A stretch of 64,000 bases of DNA from Petrosia ficiformis (lineage: Eukaryota > Porifera > Demospongiae > Haplosclerida > Petrosiidae), in assembly GCA_947044365.1 (NCBI GenBank), contig OX345650.1, forward strand, positions 3,889,872-3,953,871, written 5' to 3'. The translations under genes were made by a program, and so were the position numbers. This document shows, piece after piece, positions 44,596-56,830 of this stretch; within the stretch, counting starts at the first letter, position 1, and each line of letters opens with the position of its first letter. The notes under the pieces were generated by a model. The model made no database searches and was not told where the DNA came from. It saw nothing but the letters and a program-made list of their open reading frames with translations.

Positions 44596-46233
44596 TAGGC
44601 CAAGTACATGTACAACTATACTAAATTATTACTTACATTCTTACTAGTTATAAAATTAATGGTATAAGAATTATGTTAGTAGTACTTACATTGTAAGGGT
44701 TATATCAGGATGTTTTTGTTCTTACTCACACATGAAATTATTGTATTCTGTGGTTTGTATACGTTTTATATTATTTTTAATGTGCAATACAGCTACTATG
44801 CTATCCTTATATAAAGTAATGACCCATATTATTACTATAATAGGAAAAGTTACTATAAAAATGTTCACACCTTTTAAGATAACTATTGACATATAGGTAT
44901 TGTAAAATCATTTAAACAGGGAAGGATATCAGTAGTATTATATATACAAATAAAAAAATTGATAAAAAATTGATTTATTTTTTAGCTACACTTTCCCTGG
45001 AGGGCAAAACTGAATCAGAAGTTCTGTCAAATGTATAATTCCACATAGTAATTATAATTATACATGTATAATAATAAGGTGGTGCTTTGGTAATTAGTAT
45101 ATTCATTAATCCCTATACATTTCTGATTACTGCAATACTAGATTTTTAGGTAACTTGTTCTAAATTACCAAACAAACTCTTTGCTCTAAACTTTTGAAAA
45201 CCATTAGTTGAAAGACTCAAGTGTTTGGCAATTAACAGTCCAATTTTTCTCTCATAACTGTATGTTTTAGAGTCAGAGTACATTTACACAAGAATAAAAA
45301 AATTAAAAATTTCAATAAAAAAAAAGAAAGAAGATCAAAACCCAAAAAGCATGCAAACAAGGTCAGGACGGTACAAACAACGAGGTTAACGTATGACCCA
45401 AAATTAAACAAACCACTTCCATATAACCCTACATTAGTCAGTACTTATGTAGGGTTATATGGAAGTGGTTTGTAGAGATACTTATGTTGGTAGTCATAAA
45501 AAAACAGTCAGATATCAAAAGGTATGTGCATATTAAGACTTATTTCTTAGCAGAGATTTCTCATCACTTGCATTTGAAATGTACTAGCCATTAGGGAGAG
45601 GACGCTAGCATGGTTGTAACATGGGCATGGTCAACAAGCCATAGTGGTCTAGGGGCACAAATCCGCCAAACCATATATGGTCTCTTGCTGTTAGCATTAA
45701 AATCTGAACAAACGTGATGTGGTAATCCATACTATCCCTTGATAAAAAACATTTCGTTAAAAAAAATCATTTTGTGAATTATAGTCTACTTTCCTAGCAG
45801 GATACAACTGAATTGGAAGTTCTGTTGAATGTATAATTATACATGTATAATAATGTTGCACACATTAATTATAATTATACACTTTTAGAATATAACAGGA
45901 TGATACAATAGAATGTCAGTAAATATCTAAAATCAATATCTGTTTATTGTTGAAATCCCATATTGGTGCATCTAATATACGAATATTTAATGTGAACTAA
46001 ACATAACCTCTAATTGATTGACACTTTTAACAACCAATTTATGTATTTAGTCGGCAAACAACTTTGATGTGGGAAGAAAAAGCGCATTAATTGCTCTGTA
46101 TTTACAAATCATGTGATAACTATATAGATGCTAAGAATTGTGCTTATAGAATTAATCAAAAGCGTTCATATCAATCATTAAAAAATTAACATACAAATAT
46201 TACATCAAATTATATTTCCCAAATTCTTCCTGC
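44596..46233. other. AT-rich spacer with truncated fold-back
   Basis: No gene is supported. 45288-45475 is a member of the CAAGAATAA fold-back family with its right arm cut short; its hairpin includes CCACTTCCATATAACCCTAC and its inverse. Confidence 0.5.
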
Positions 46234-47980
46234 TCAATTAATAACAGTATGGAACGAGTAATCACTCGAAGAAGTTTGTTCATCATCGTAGTCTATGTGT
46301 TTCACTCCTATTAGTTGTCTCTCTGTGTACTCCTCAATGATAGCCTGTCGATTGATTTCAGATGATTCCTCTCTCTGACGATACTTATACCAACGAGATA
46401 TGATGATGAATATGGTGAAAGAGATAACAGCTAAACAAGTATTCAGTACAGTTAGCCAGTATTGAAAGTGTTGATATGAATGTAGTAGTAGATAAGAAAC
46501 CCCAAGTAGTACTGAAACTGACTGGTAAGCATACCACAGTCCAATGAGTAGACCTTGCATACTACGTGGACCCTGAGCTAAGATGAATTCAAGAGCAGAG
46601 AGGAATATCAATATGAGTGACAATCCATTAAGAAACTGTGATGCAATAATAACTGGAGGAATATAATCCGGAGGACTTTCACTTTCATTGAATGATGTGG
46701 AGTGGAGGGATATATTTTCATAGGAACTCAAGTTTAAACTTTCAATGAAATTGTAGAGCGATACATCAACAGCTGTCATTAAACCTAATGACATCACAAC
46801 TAGTATGAGACCTGCTCCCATTTTGTTTAGAATAGTGATCCTGTATGTGTATCGATTAAAACACGGTCTTATAATCAACATGTGTACTGGAATCAGTAGA
46901 ACAGGTAAAATATATTGGATGTTTACCAAATAGAGAAAGTAATAGTCTAGAGCAGTTTGCCGATTATCAGAAAAATAGGTATAATAATTGCAAACAGTAA
47001 AAGATGACAAAGTATTTGGTAACAAATGGAATCCAAAGAGAGATATCAGTACCAACAAGATTCTACCAAATGTCTTAACATCTTCCACTTCTTCAGTAGT
47101 AAATGGTCCCCCATACCTGTTCTTAGCTAGATCCAGTCTGGAAGGAACTTCTCCATAAGTGAAGGCACTACGAAACACAGGTTGACTATGATGTCTTGCA
47201 TAGTTCAAAACTTTAAATACGTGTTTCACGGGATTGAAATGACCAACTGGTTCTCTAGCAAGATGTCTGTGACAACCACAACAACAGAAGAGCATGATAA
47301 AAATTGATGAAATACTTGTAACTCCGAGAACAACAACAATACTACAATACGTATAACTTTCACTGTGCAAAGCTTCAGTAACTGCTAATCCAACAAAAAT
47401 AATAAATGGATGTATAATGTTAGTAGAGTATAGTGACCAAAAGTACCAGTTAACAAACACACTCAGCTTCTCATTAGAAGCAAATTGTAATTGATCTGTT
47501 CCAAACTGTATAGCATTTGCTTCAAATAATCCTAATCCAAACTGATATATTACTAGACCAATACAAACAGGAACAAACAATGAATAATCAACAGAGCATT
47601 TTGTGGTTATTCCACAACCCCCTGATTTCAAAAACCCTACTGTTGATGACTATACCAATCAGTGCAAGAATAGTACCAGCGATCATAAGTTTATATCGAG
47701 ACAAGCAAACCTCACCCATTAGACCAGCAACAGGATACAGAAGAAAAACAACTGCTTGAACTACTGAAACAGCAATGAATAGATACAGATAAGAAGGAAA
47801 AATTGATAAAATCTGAAAATACAAGTAATACCCAAAGCTATGAATTAACACACTCCATGTTAAGAGAAGTAATATTCCTTTTGAACAAACACATCCTACA
47901 CAACAAGATCTACAATACCTGATACAACAATCTCTTGACTCTCTCCTGTCCAGTAAAGATTGGTTCTCCTCGCCCTCCAT
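46234..47980 (-). pseudogene. POT-like transporter with 14-bp deletion
   Basis: Two overlapping frames, 47588-47980 (N-terminus to IGIVI) and 46234-47631 (465 codons from there to the end), are otherwise complete and motif-perfect (EENQSLLDRR, EANAIQFGTDQL, RYGGPFTTEEVEDVKTF, ALEFILAQGPRSMQG). They are separated by a 14-bp deletion near 47641-47645 compared with 44255-44285. This is the only lesion seen, so it is a recent pseudogene. Confidence 0.85.
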
Positions 47981-47989
47981 CTTGTCAAG

Positions 47990-48150
47990 TAAAGGTGTAG
48001 ATAGATAGATAAATTTTTATTTTAATCAGGAAATGTCCCGTCAGCCTCAAGGCCGGTCTTACCGGGAGTCCTGCACAACAGACAGTGCAACAAAAAAGAA
48101 AATAATAATAAAATAATAATAAAAACTTTAGTATGCAAAATATAACTATA
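47990..48150. mobile_element. Possible retroelement 3' end
   Basis: GTAGATAGATAGATAAAT followed by GTCCCGTCAGCCTCAAGGCC and an A-rich right side. A simple-repeat end joined to a short unique segment is typical of non-LTR retroelement tails in reverse orientation, but no ORF supports it. Confidence 0.3.
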
Positions 48151-48159
48151 ACTATACTA

Positions 48160-48648
48160 AATACAAGTAATACCCAAAACTATGAATTAACACACTCCAT
48201 GTTAAAAGAAGCAGTGGCGTATCTGAGCCCGGGCATCAATGATCAAACTGATAATTGATATTTATATTCATTTATTAATTGTTTTGTATAATAATTATAA
48301 TTATTCATAACTAATAATTTGCATACTTGTAATAACCATTAACCACGTTGTAATAACCAAACCATGTTGTAATGTGAGCGATCGTTTTCCGAGAATTAAA
48401 ACTTATTTGAGAACAATAATGACTGAGAAGAGACTCACAGATATCACACTTTTATCCATCGAGAATAACAGTATTTGTTTGGATGACAGGAAAAGAATGT
48501 TGCCTTTTAATACTTTTGTATAAAATTATAATTATTAATAACAAACTGAACACGCCCACTTCCGGGGCCCTACCATTCCAGGTACGCCCCTCCTTTTGAA
48601 CAGACACATCCTACACAACAAGATCTACAATACCTGATACTAATAGGA
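48160..48648 (-). pseudogene. POT-like transporter N-terminal scrap, split by hAT MITE
   Basis: TM1-region coding sequence (48163-48211) and Cys-cluster coding sequence (48602-48648) match the other copies but are separated by a 390-bp hAT-type MITE. The start codon region is deleted: ACCTGATAC jumps to TAATAGGAAATG of the 5' flank. Confidence 0.75.
48212..48601. mobile_element. hAT-type MITE
   Basis: Begins CAGTGGCGTATCTGAGCCC, the common hAT end, and finishes CCAGGTACGCCCCTC, an imperfect inverted match. No clean 8-bp duplication: about 7 bp of the transporter sequence are missing at the junction. Confidence 0.65.
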
Positions 48649-48780
48649 AATGTTGTTTTAGTGAAACAACCCACATATTTTAATAATGGCTGTGGCTAGA
48701 GTACCCGTACCGGTTCCAGAAGCACAAAATTCAGAGTACCGGTACCGAAAATTTAACCTTTAACAGTAAAAACCTGACAG

Positions 48781-49209
48781 ATCTTTGGCTGAACATAGAG
48801 CTTCATCAGACATTCCTGTGAATGTCTTTACAGTAACGAATTGTTCTAATATTCTGACTCCTGCTTCAAAAAGAGGTATATATATATATATTAGATAATC
48901 TTGAACATCTATAGTATAATTCGTAGTTGATACTCCTCTCTCCCATTCTCATCCATTACCTCAGACAATGAAGCTATAATCATCACAATAGGTGTAATAG
49001 GATTATTATTATTGATTATTACAAGTGTGATGATACTGATCATAAACAGTTGTTATTTATGGAGACATTCAAAGATGTCAAATAAACCAATGAACAAGAC
49101 TGAAGATGAATTATACAATATCACAGAAGTTAAAGTATCTGACAATGCAGCATATAGTATATGTAAACAACAAAATGATGCTGTTTATGAAGAAATAGAT
49201 AATATGTGA
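48781..49209 (+). CDS. Single-pass membrane protein tail (two exons) inside MULE
   Basis: Exon 1 (48781-48875) follows ACCTGACAG and reads SLAEHRASSDIPVNVFTVTN, ending AAAGAG/GTATAT. Exon 2 (48965-49209) follows CATTACCTCAG. The G left by exon 1 plus AC makes Asp, so the phase fits. Exon 2 starts DNEA, then a transmembrane helix AIIITIGVIGLLLLIITSVM, a basic stop-transfer stretch (WRHSK), and a cytoplasmic tail with three tyrosines: ELYNITEV, NAAYSICK and AVYEEIDNM before the stop. YEEI is the classical Src-family SH2 ligand when phosphorylated. This looks like the 3' end of a type I receptor gene. No signal peptide or ectodomain is in the element, so it is probably a captured fragment. Confidence 0.6.
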
Positions 49210-49330
49210 ATCAGTGGATCATGTGACAGTAAAATAATAATTACTGAAAAGGACAACTACATGTAAATTGAGTTCACAAATAATTAAAATTTGTTTAAGT
49301 TACTTATGATTCTGTTTATCACTTTAAATT

Positions 49331-50508
49331 TTAGTTCTTAGCAAGTAAATAGCAAGACCTACAAAACCATTGTCTTCCTTTGGGCTGTGCTTTCAGACCA
49401 ACACACCGAAAATGGTACCAGAGTAGGCACGCATCACAAATGATGGATACCTCACTGTGGAGATCATGGTGACAGGCATGGCAGGTCCAGACTATATTTT
49501 TCATTTTAGTCTTGATAACAGTGTCCAGGAGCAGCCATGCATCACTAGAAAAGTATTGACGAATCAAGCATATATCAACATTCTCATCTAGAATTGAATC
49601 GGGAATTCTTTCTGGTTTGCACTCCACATGCTCTTCTTCTATTAGCAAGCTGCCATCTATAGCATCTTTTGCTACTTCTTTGTCCACAAACCATGAAAGG
49701 AGAACTAAAAATAAAGAAAGAAGACTGCAGTTGGACACACTGTACGAACTACATGAGACACACATAGAGCAGTGAAATTTAACCTTTCTCTTTCTCTGTA
49801 GTGTGAAGTCGACTAAAGCTAACAGGTTTTCTTGATTGTAGATTGCCTCTTCTGTTTCGCTTTGCTGGGAGACCAATAATTGTCAAATCACTGCCTTTGG
49901 GTCTTCCCCTCCTCTTGATAGGTGGTGGGACCTTTAACCCTACAGAGTTAACAAATTCTAAATATTGCCTCCCACAAGTACTTCTTAATTACCTAAAGAG
50001 AATTCAGTATGATGGTCCGGTGGATCATTTTCTTGTCCAGTAGTGTCTTTCAGCTCTGTTACAATCACAAACATATAGATACATGTACTACTACATGACA
50101 ATTGGCACACACATATTAACATAGAGAGATGTGAGCTGAACAGTCCTGCTTAAATGTCCTATAATGTGTAATCAAAGTCATAAATAATCATGTTTAAATA
50201 TGTATCTTTAACAGGGATGATCTGGCTTACGATGTATGCCTTGATCCTTTGCCCTTAGATTTAAAACTCTGTCCACCATGTATACAACACAGCTTAATCT
50301 CGTAATACTTCAGCTCTGGCTTTAGGAATTTGTCGAGACGCTTTTTTGCTGCTTCAATCGTTCGGGCATCTCTCTTCCAAAATTGAACGAAGTGCGCCTT
50401 TTCATAAGCTCTGACTTTTGCATCCAATTCTTGAAATGTAGAGAATAAATCCCCCACACAAAAGGTAACTTCATCGCTGCACACTTCCACTTCTCTACCG
50501 ATCTCCAT
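49331..50508 (-). pseudogene. MULE transposase-type gene, core deleted (FAR1/ZSWIM-like N-terminus, AT-hook, PHD)
   Basis: Exon 1 (50234-50508) starts MEIGREVEVCSDEVTFCVGD and contains SFQ-like FSTFQELDAKVRAYEK, RTIEAAKKRLDKF and YYEIKLCCIHGG, the usual N-terminal part of animal ZSWIM/MULE proteins; a GTAAGC donor follows. Exon 49784-49939 has an AT-hook (KRRGRPKGS) and TIIGLPAKR. The last exon (49331-49709) ends with a PHD finger: CHACHHDLH, CDACLLWYHFRC and WFCRSC. The DDE transposase domain between these parts is missing. As it stands a spliced product would be a PHD/AT-hook chromatin-type protein without catalysis. Confidence 0.65.
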
Positions 50509-50623
50509 GATAGTTGCACGTGGACAGTCTTTGCCGGTACTTTAAGGGTTAAATTTTCAGTACCGGTACCGGTACTTTAAGGGTTAAATGTTCGGTAGTA
50601 CTCTAGCCACAGCCTTTAATAAT

Positions 50624-52029
50624 AGCATCAATAGAAATATTACTATTTATAGAATGTATAACTATTACACATAATATCATATAATTATATAAGTTATGTG
50701 AATATAATCATTAATCTGATTTATTAAGTAAACTTTGACTACAACTTTAACAATAATAGCCTCATAACTATAATAATAATATTATTATTATTATAGTTAT
50801 GAGGTTATGCTACTTTAGTTATCCTAATATTTCAACAGTTATTATATAGTAACATCACAAATGTTATACAGTATAAATAGACTTGAACTTTCCCAACTAT
50901 GATGTTAGTCATGTGAGTCATTTCAATAGGAAAGGTTATCATAATAAAAAAAGACACACAACTTTAACTACAATAACTATATAAACTACTATCTTAAGAG
51001 TTGTAATATCATTGTTAAATTTAATGACAAAGAGTATTTCAATATTTGTGATGGCTCTGCAAAAATCTGGCTTATGGATTGTGATTTCAAATATTTTTTT
51101 TTGGTTTAAACATAGACCATTAAATTAACTCTAGAATGATATATGGTACCTCCAAATTGAGATAAAGACAAAGCAAGCAAGTAAAATGTTAGTCATAAAT
51201 CCTTCATTTTCAGGAAAACGCATTTAAACAAATTTTTAATCATTGATAAAAATTTATTTAGAAGTGGTTAGCAAAGCACAGAGATGTTTCCAAACCTCTC
51301 TGATAATATAAGTGGATAGGTAAGACTTTAGTGAAGCTTTTTATGCAGTAAAATGGTGATTGCTCAAGTAATCCATAGCTGTCTATTTGCACTCATATCC
51401 CAAAATCCTCAAGTCAAGTTTTGTAGAGCCAGTCACATTTACATTCATTGTTAATATAATTATACAAGCATAATGTTAATTTTAAGAAACAAGTAAGGCA
51501 TTTACTGTTCAAGTATAACATGTTATCCCATTTTCACTTCCATAGTTTAATCAGTCAGTATCAGTGTTTTGATAAAGTCTTATGGCACACTAATGACTAT
51601 AACAGCTTCTTGGTGCTCAGTTTACTTTAGGGACCATCTGGCACATATTAGTGTGTCATTAGGAATATACCAAGAGTCAAGTTACTAACTGTTAGTGAAT
51701 AAAATTGAGACAATTAGGCTTGTGGTTCAAAATCTTATCATAAATACTTTCGCCCATGTATATAAACAAGATTATACATATATAAACCAGGTGATATACT
51801 GTACATGTATATAAGCAAGGTCATGGTTGCATTCCTTTCCAGTAGTGCTTCATCACTCATCAGTGATAGCTGTCAAACAAGATGAGTTGTGTTAACATGT
51901 ATTCATTACTTTGTACCACAAAACAGTAATTGTCAATTATATAAATTACCATTACTTTTAAAAACAAAATAGTTTATACAAAACTAGCATAAATAGAAGT
52001 ATTATTGTCGACAAACTCTCACTATTCAA
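50624..52029. other. AT-rich spacer with perfect hairpin
   Basis: 50759-50805 is a perfect inverted repeat (CCTCATAACTATAATAATAA arms). 51500-51650 is a diverged copy of the transporter upstream block. 51770-51920 has minisatellite units and the GTGCTTCATCACTCATCAG module. No gene. Confidence 0.5.
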
Positions 52030-52365
52030 TTACTGAACAGAATGAAATGAGAAATCTCTCAAATAATTATTATAGTCATTATCATAATCCAAGGATTCTC
52101 TATCTGTTGTCAGTTGTCTCTCTGTGTACTCCTCAATGATAGCCTGTCGATTGATTTCAGATGATTCCTCTCTCTGACGATACTTATAACAACGAGATAT
52201 AATTATGAATATGATGAAAGAGACATGCAACAGCTAAACAAGTCTTCAGTATAGTTAGCCAGTAATGAAAGTGTTGATATGACTGCAGAAAGAGAGCAGG
52301 AATCTGAAGCTGTAAATAAACTGACTGATAAGCATACCACAGTCCAATGAGTAGACCTTGCATAC
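52030..52365 (-). pseudogene. POT-like transporter, C-terminal fragment (type 1)
   Basis: From MQGLLIGLWYAYQSVYLQLQ to the tail SLDYDNDYNNYLRDFSFHS, with a small insertion near 52225 that shifts the frame (52184-52420 versus 52030-52230). Homology ends at 52365, exactly after the ATG of SMQG, where an unrelated repeat (TTGTTCCACACCAGTGCAC, also at 56896) begins. Confidence 0.85.
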
Positions 52366-52439
52366 TACTATTGTTCCACACCAGTGCACTAGCACATATA
52401 TGTATCAAAGAAATCATCATGACATCTGAATGCTATACA

Positions 52440-53550
52440 TATAATTATCAACTCTACACTGTAATAAGCAATGGGACATTTTAACTTTTAGTTGATTACA
52501 AATGCAATTATATTGTCCTAAATGCTGATTTTTATTCCTGCTTGGTAATATTTACAAGTCCAGTTTATTTGGTCTTCATCTATATTGACTAATATAAAGT
52601 ACATGTCATAATAAACCATATGGTAACAAACATATTTACAATGTAGCTATATGTAGTATTATAGGTACAACATGTGGTGTATTCCCATTTTATCATCTGC
52701 AAAAACAAACAGATGAGTAATTAATTATGTACATCAATTTGTACTTATAATAGTAAATAACATCTCTTATACATAAATATTTGACATGTCAGCACATGTA
52801 CATCATTACTATGGGATTTATATGCATACTACATATTTAAAGTACATACATCGTTTTGTTTTTGTTACCATTCTTTATTATAGCATGTACTGTATATACT
52901 AGTCAATGTAGATCAAAATCAATAGAAATAAAATACTACTTGTAAACATTAACTAGCTAGACAGCATTGATTTATATGGTCTCAGGAGGTCATGTGGTTA
53001 GAATAAGGGTTAATAATACATGTATATAGCGTTTTGTAAATTGTATATACTAGCTTACAAGTTCCAAATCTCTTTGTTATATCATGTACAGTATGTAATC
53101 TAGGTGATATACTGTACATGTATATAAACCAGATGATATACTGTACATGTATATAAACCAGGTAATATACTGTACATGTGTCATGGGTTCGAATCCCACC
53201 TGAGACAACTCTCATTTTTCATTTTTCCATTGTCTCAGGTGTCTTTCTTTCTTTGTTTCTTTCTTTCTTCTACATCTCCTGTAACATCCTGTATATCAAT
53301 CAGATGATATACTGCATATGTATATAAACCACGTGATATAGATTACATACACGTATGATATACTGCACATGTACTACATAAACCAGGTGATATACTGTAC
53401 ATGTATATAAACCAGGTGATATACTGTACATGTATATAAACCAGATGATATACCGTACATGTATATAAACCAGATGATATACTGTACATGTATATAAACT
53501 AGATGATATACTCTACATGTATATAAGCAAGGTCATGGCTGCAAGTAGTG
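52440..53550. repeat. 0.5-kb module plus 29-bp minisatellite
   Basis: The module (52440-52978) is followed by 29-bp units (53095-53180 and 53300-53540). A tRNA-like sequence is split around the first array. A pyrimidine run CTTTCTTTCTTTGTTTCTTT follows at 53240-53265. Confidence 0.75.
52979..53206 (+). other. tRNA-like sequence split by minisatellite
   Basis: The 5' half GTCTCAGGAGGTCATGTGGT (acceptor strand plus A-box/D-arm-like part) lies at 52979-52998. The T-arm with B box GGGTTCGAATCCC, followed by CCTGAGAC, lies at 53186-53206. GTCTCAGG and CCTGAGAC are perfectly complementary, as acceptor strands should be. About 185 bp of AT-rich and 29-bp repeat sequence replaces the anticodon region, so it is a tRNA-derived SINE head or tRNA pseudogene. 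Confidence 0.55.
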
Positions 53551-53722
53551 CTTCATCACTCATCAGTGTTAGCCTTCAAACAAGATGAGTTGTGTTAACA
53601 TGTATTCAATACTTTGAACCACAAAACAGTAATTGTCAATTATATAAATTACCATTACAACATATTCTATACAAAACTAGCACAAATAGAAGTATTATTG
53701 TTGACAAACTCTCACTATTCAA

Positions 53723-55435
53723 TTACTGAACAGTATAAAATGAGAAATTTCTCAAATAATTATTATATTCATCATCATCATAATCAAATGATTCTCTATC
53801 TGTTGTCAGTTGTCTCTCTGTGTACTCCTCAATGACAGCTTGTCGATTGATTTCAGATGATTCCTCTCTCTGACGGTACTTATAACAACGAGATATAATG
53901 ATGAATAGAATCAACGAGAGAACACCTAAACAAGTCTTCACAACAGTTAGCCAGTAATCAAAGTGTTGATATGACTGTAGAAACAGAGCAGGAATCTGAA
54001 GCAGTACATAAACTGACCAGTAAGCATACCACAGTCCAATGAGTAGACCTTGCATACTACGTGGACCCTGCGCTAAGATGAATTCAAGAGCAGAGAGGAA
54101 TACCAATATGAATGACCATCCATTAAGAAACTGTGATACAATAATAACTAGAGGAATATAATTCAGAGGACTTCCACTTTCATTGAATGATGTGGAGTCG
54201 AGGGATATATTTTCATAGAAACTTTCGATGAACTTGTAGAGTGATACATCAACAGCTGTTATTAAACCTAGTGACATCACAACTAGTATGAGACCTGCTA
54301 CCATTTTGTTTAGAATACTGATCCTGTATGTGTATCGATTAAAACATGGTCTTATAATCCACATGTGTACTGGAATCAGTAGAAAAGGTAAAATATATTG
54401 GATATTTACCAAATAGAGAGAGAAGTAGTCTAAAACAGTTAGCTGATTATTAGAAAAATGGGTATAAACAGCAAAAGATGTTACGGAATTTGGTAAAAGA
54501 AGGAATCCAAACAGAGATATAAGTACTAACAAGATTCTACTGAATGTCTTAACATCCTCTACTTCTTCAGTAGTAAATGGTCCCCCATACCTGTTCTTAG
54601 CTAGATCCAGTTTGGAAGGAACTTCTCCATATGTGAAGGCACTACGAAACACAGGCTGACTATGATGTCGTGCATAGTTCAAAACTTTGAATATGTGTTT
54701 AACAGGATTGATACGACCTACTGGTTCTGTAGTGAAGTGACTATGACAACCACAACAACAGAAGAGCATTATAGAAATTGAAATACATGAAAGAACTCCC
54801 AAAATGGCCACACTTATTCCACTAAAAGGAATAAATGAATATAAAATGTGAGTAGTGTGAAGTGACCAGAAGTACCAGTTAACAAACACGCTTAACTTCT
54901 CATTAGAAGCAAATTGTAACTGATCTGTTCCAAACTGTATAGCATTTGATTCGAATAATCCTAATCCAAACTGATATATTACTAGACCAACACAAGCAGG
55001 AACAAGAAATAGATAATCCATGCATTTATTTTTCTTATAAGTCTCTCCTAAGTAATCATTTTTTTTATTTATAACTGCCATTGTTAAAGTAGGTACAGCA
55101 ATGAATATACCAATCAGTGCAAGAATAGTACCAGCTATCATAAGTTTATATCGAGACATGCAAACCTCACCCATTAGACCCGCAACAGGATACAGAAGAT
55201 AAACAACTCCTCGAACTACTGACACAGCAATGAATAGATACAGAAAAGAAGAAAAATTTAATAAGAGCTGAGAATACAAGTAATACTCAAAGTTATGAAT
55301 TAACACACTCCATGTTAAGAGAAGTAGTATTCCTTTTGAACAGACACATCCTACACAACAAGATCTACAACATCTGATACAACAATCTCTTGACTCTCTC
55401 CTGTTCAGTAAAGACTGGTTCTCATCACCCTCCAT
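53723..55435 (-). CDS. POT/SLC15-like transporter, intact (type 1, 570 aa)
   Basis: Intronless and complete from MEGDENQSLLNRR to SFYTVQ. All family landmarks are present: CCIRCCRSCCVGCVC, GEVCMSRYKLMIAG, FESNAIQFGTDQL, SVFVNWYFWS, RYGGPFTTEEVEDVKTF and ALEFILAQGPRSMQG. The loop after TM5 is shorter than in the 586-residue copy. TM1 is TWSVLIHNFEYY, again without the ExxER pair. The C-terminal tail DRESFDYDDDEYNNY is shared with 24368-26104 and 58638-60331. The gene is bracketed by the minisatellite module downstream and a 42-bp array upstream, the same layout as the broken copy at 58638-60331. Confidence 0.8.
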   Translation of the reverse strand: MEGDENQSLLNRRESRDCCIRCCRSCCVGCVCSKGILLLLTWSVLIHNFEYYLYSQLLLNFSSFLYLFIAVSVVRGVVYLLYPVAGLMGEVCMSRYKLMIAGTILALIGIFIAVPTLTMAVINKKNDYLGETYKKNKCMDYLFLVPACVGLVIYQFGLGLFESNAIQFGTDQLQFASNEKLSVFVNWYFWSLHTTHILYSFIPFSGISVAILGVLSCISISIMLFCCCGCHSHFTTEPVGRINPVKHIFKVLNYARHHSQPVFRSAFTYGEVPSKLDLAKNRYGGPFTTEEVEDVKTFSRILLVLISLFGFLLLPNSVTSFAVYTHFSNNQLTVLDYFSLYLVNIQYILPFLLIPVHMWIIRPCFNRYTYRISILNKMVAGLILVVMSLGLITAVDVSLYKFIESFYENISLDSTSFNESGSPLNYIPLVIIVSQFLNGWSFILVFLSALEFILAQGPRSMQGLLIGLWYAYWSVYVLLQIPALFLQSYQHFDYWLTVVKTCLGVLSLILFIIISRCYKYRQREESSEINRQAVIEEYTERQLTTDRESFDYDDDEYNNYLRNFSFYTVQ

Positions 55436-56454
55436 TAGGTAAAGTACTATACTAAATTATTACTACTAGGAAATGCCTGAAATGACCCATGTCGTTTAAT
55501 ACTATTAATAGTACATATTAACTAAATGTTTTCCCATTTTCACACTCGCAATTCTATCAGTTGTTTATTTGTGTTTTGACCAGACATGGGGTTAATTGCA
55601 ATGTAGCTACATGCATTACTTTTAAAAAATCATTATATTGCGATTACTATTACCTTAAAAATCAGTAAACATGTACTACTATTACTAATACCTCCAAACT
55701 CAGTGTAATATATTACTATTGTAATTATTATTGTATTACTATATTTATATTCAATTACAATATAGAGATTGTATATTACTATTGCTAATACTATTACCTG
55801 ACTGTCTATTACTATTACTAATAATATTACCTCAACATTGAGATTGTATATTACTATTAATATTACTAATAATATTACCTCAACATTGAGATTGTATATT
55901 ACTATTACTAATACTGTTACTACTAATACCATTACCTCAGTTTTTTAATTACCTATTACTATTATCTTTAAACATGTATAATCTTTACTATTACTATCAT
56001 TATTATCCACATGTGTATTACTATTACCTCATGTCTGGAGGTCATATGACACACCATTGACTATATGATCTTCTCATTTGGTGCTACACATAATAACTAA
56101 ATATTATCCCATTTTCAAATCCACAGTTTCAGTATCATTATTTTAATAACCCATATGACACACTAAATGTTAAATGTTGAGCTGTACGCTCTCAAAACAA
56201 TGTCAGAAGTATCATCTTTTAAAAACACGAATCTATTTATGCTAGCATATACGTACAGTATCAATAGCAATATTGCAGTAATCACAAGTCACCTGAAGGC
56301 AATAATCGCACAACTTGATTTTCATTATTGCCCAACCCTACAGCCAAGCTATATGACTCAGAACAATCTACTCACAATATCACGATGTAACAAAAAAACT
56401 GAAGAACTAAATAACAATCTAATAATAGTAGGCAACAGTCCTGATGAAGTATAA
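55436..56454. repeat. Upstream flank with 42-bp array
   Basis: Type-1 flank (to about 55620), then a 42-bp array (55640-55990) with core ATTACTATTACTAATAATAT. A parallel, longer array is at 60540-61080. A diverged flank copy follows to 56170. No gene. Confidence 0.65.
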
Positions 56455-56830
56455 CATCAGATTCAACAAGCAGCTATAAAGACCAGAGAAGAATACCTTC
56501 AAGTAAATATTAGAAGGGATATGCCTCTGGTTGTGGCATACCATCCAACCCCATCAAGTCTCTAGTCTCCATTATCATCAAATCTCCACTTCAAGTCTAC
56601 TGTCACCATTCTCGTCAAGTCTCCACTCTTCTAACCAACTGTTGGGGAATATTAACTATTTCAAACCTGTCCTCATCAGAAAAGATGAAAGATGTGTTTC
56701 CTCCCCCTTCCCTCATATCATACAGAACTTAAACGATATCCTGGTAGGTGCAGAGATATCCAATAAACCAAGGGTAACCTCTTTAACTCACTTTGTGGAA
56801 GACCTTGATGCAACACATGCCCCACATTAG
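56455..56830 (+). pseudogene. Penelope-like element, degenerate RT thumb region
   Basis: Reading across frames gives KTREEYLQVNIRRDMPLVVA and YHPTPSSL, then PHIIQNLNDILVGAEI. These match the stretch after the reverse transcriptase palm in Penelope-like and related retroelements (RxPLVxxYHP, NLxDxLVxA). Several stops and shifts break it. Identification is by pattern. Confidence 0.45.

Larger units (their letters stand above)
48688..50614. mobile_element. Mutator-like element (MULE), internally deleted, carrying a gene fragment
   Basis: Inverted ends GGCTGTGGCTAGAGTAC are flanked by a perfect 9-bp duplication TTTAATAAT (48679-48687, 50615-50623). Subterminal GGTACCGGTACC-like words occur at both ends. 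Minus strand: pieces of a MULE-type gene. Plus strand: two exons of a membrane-protein tail. The DDE core is absent, so it is non-autonomous. Confidence 0.9.
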
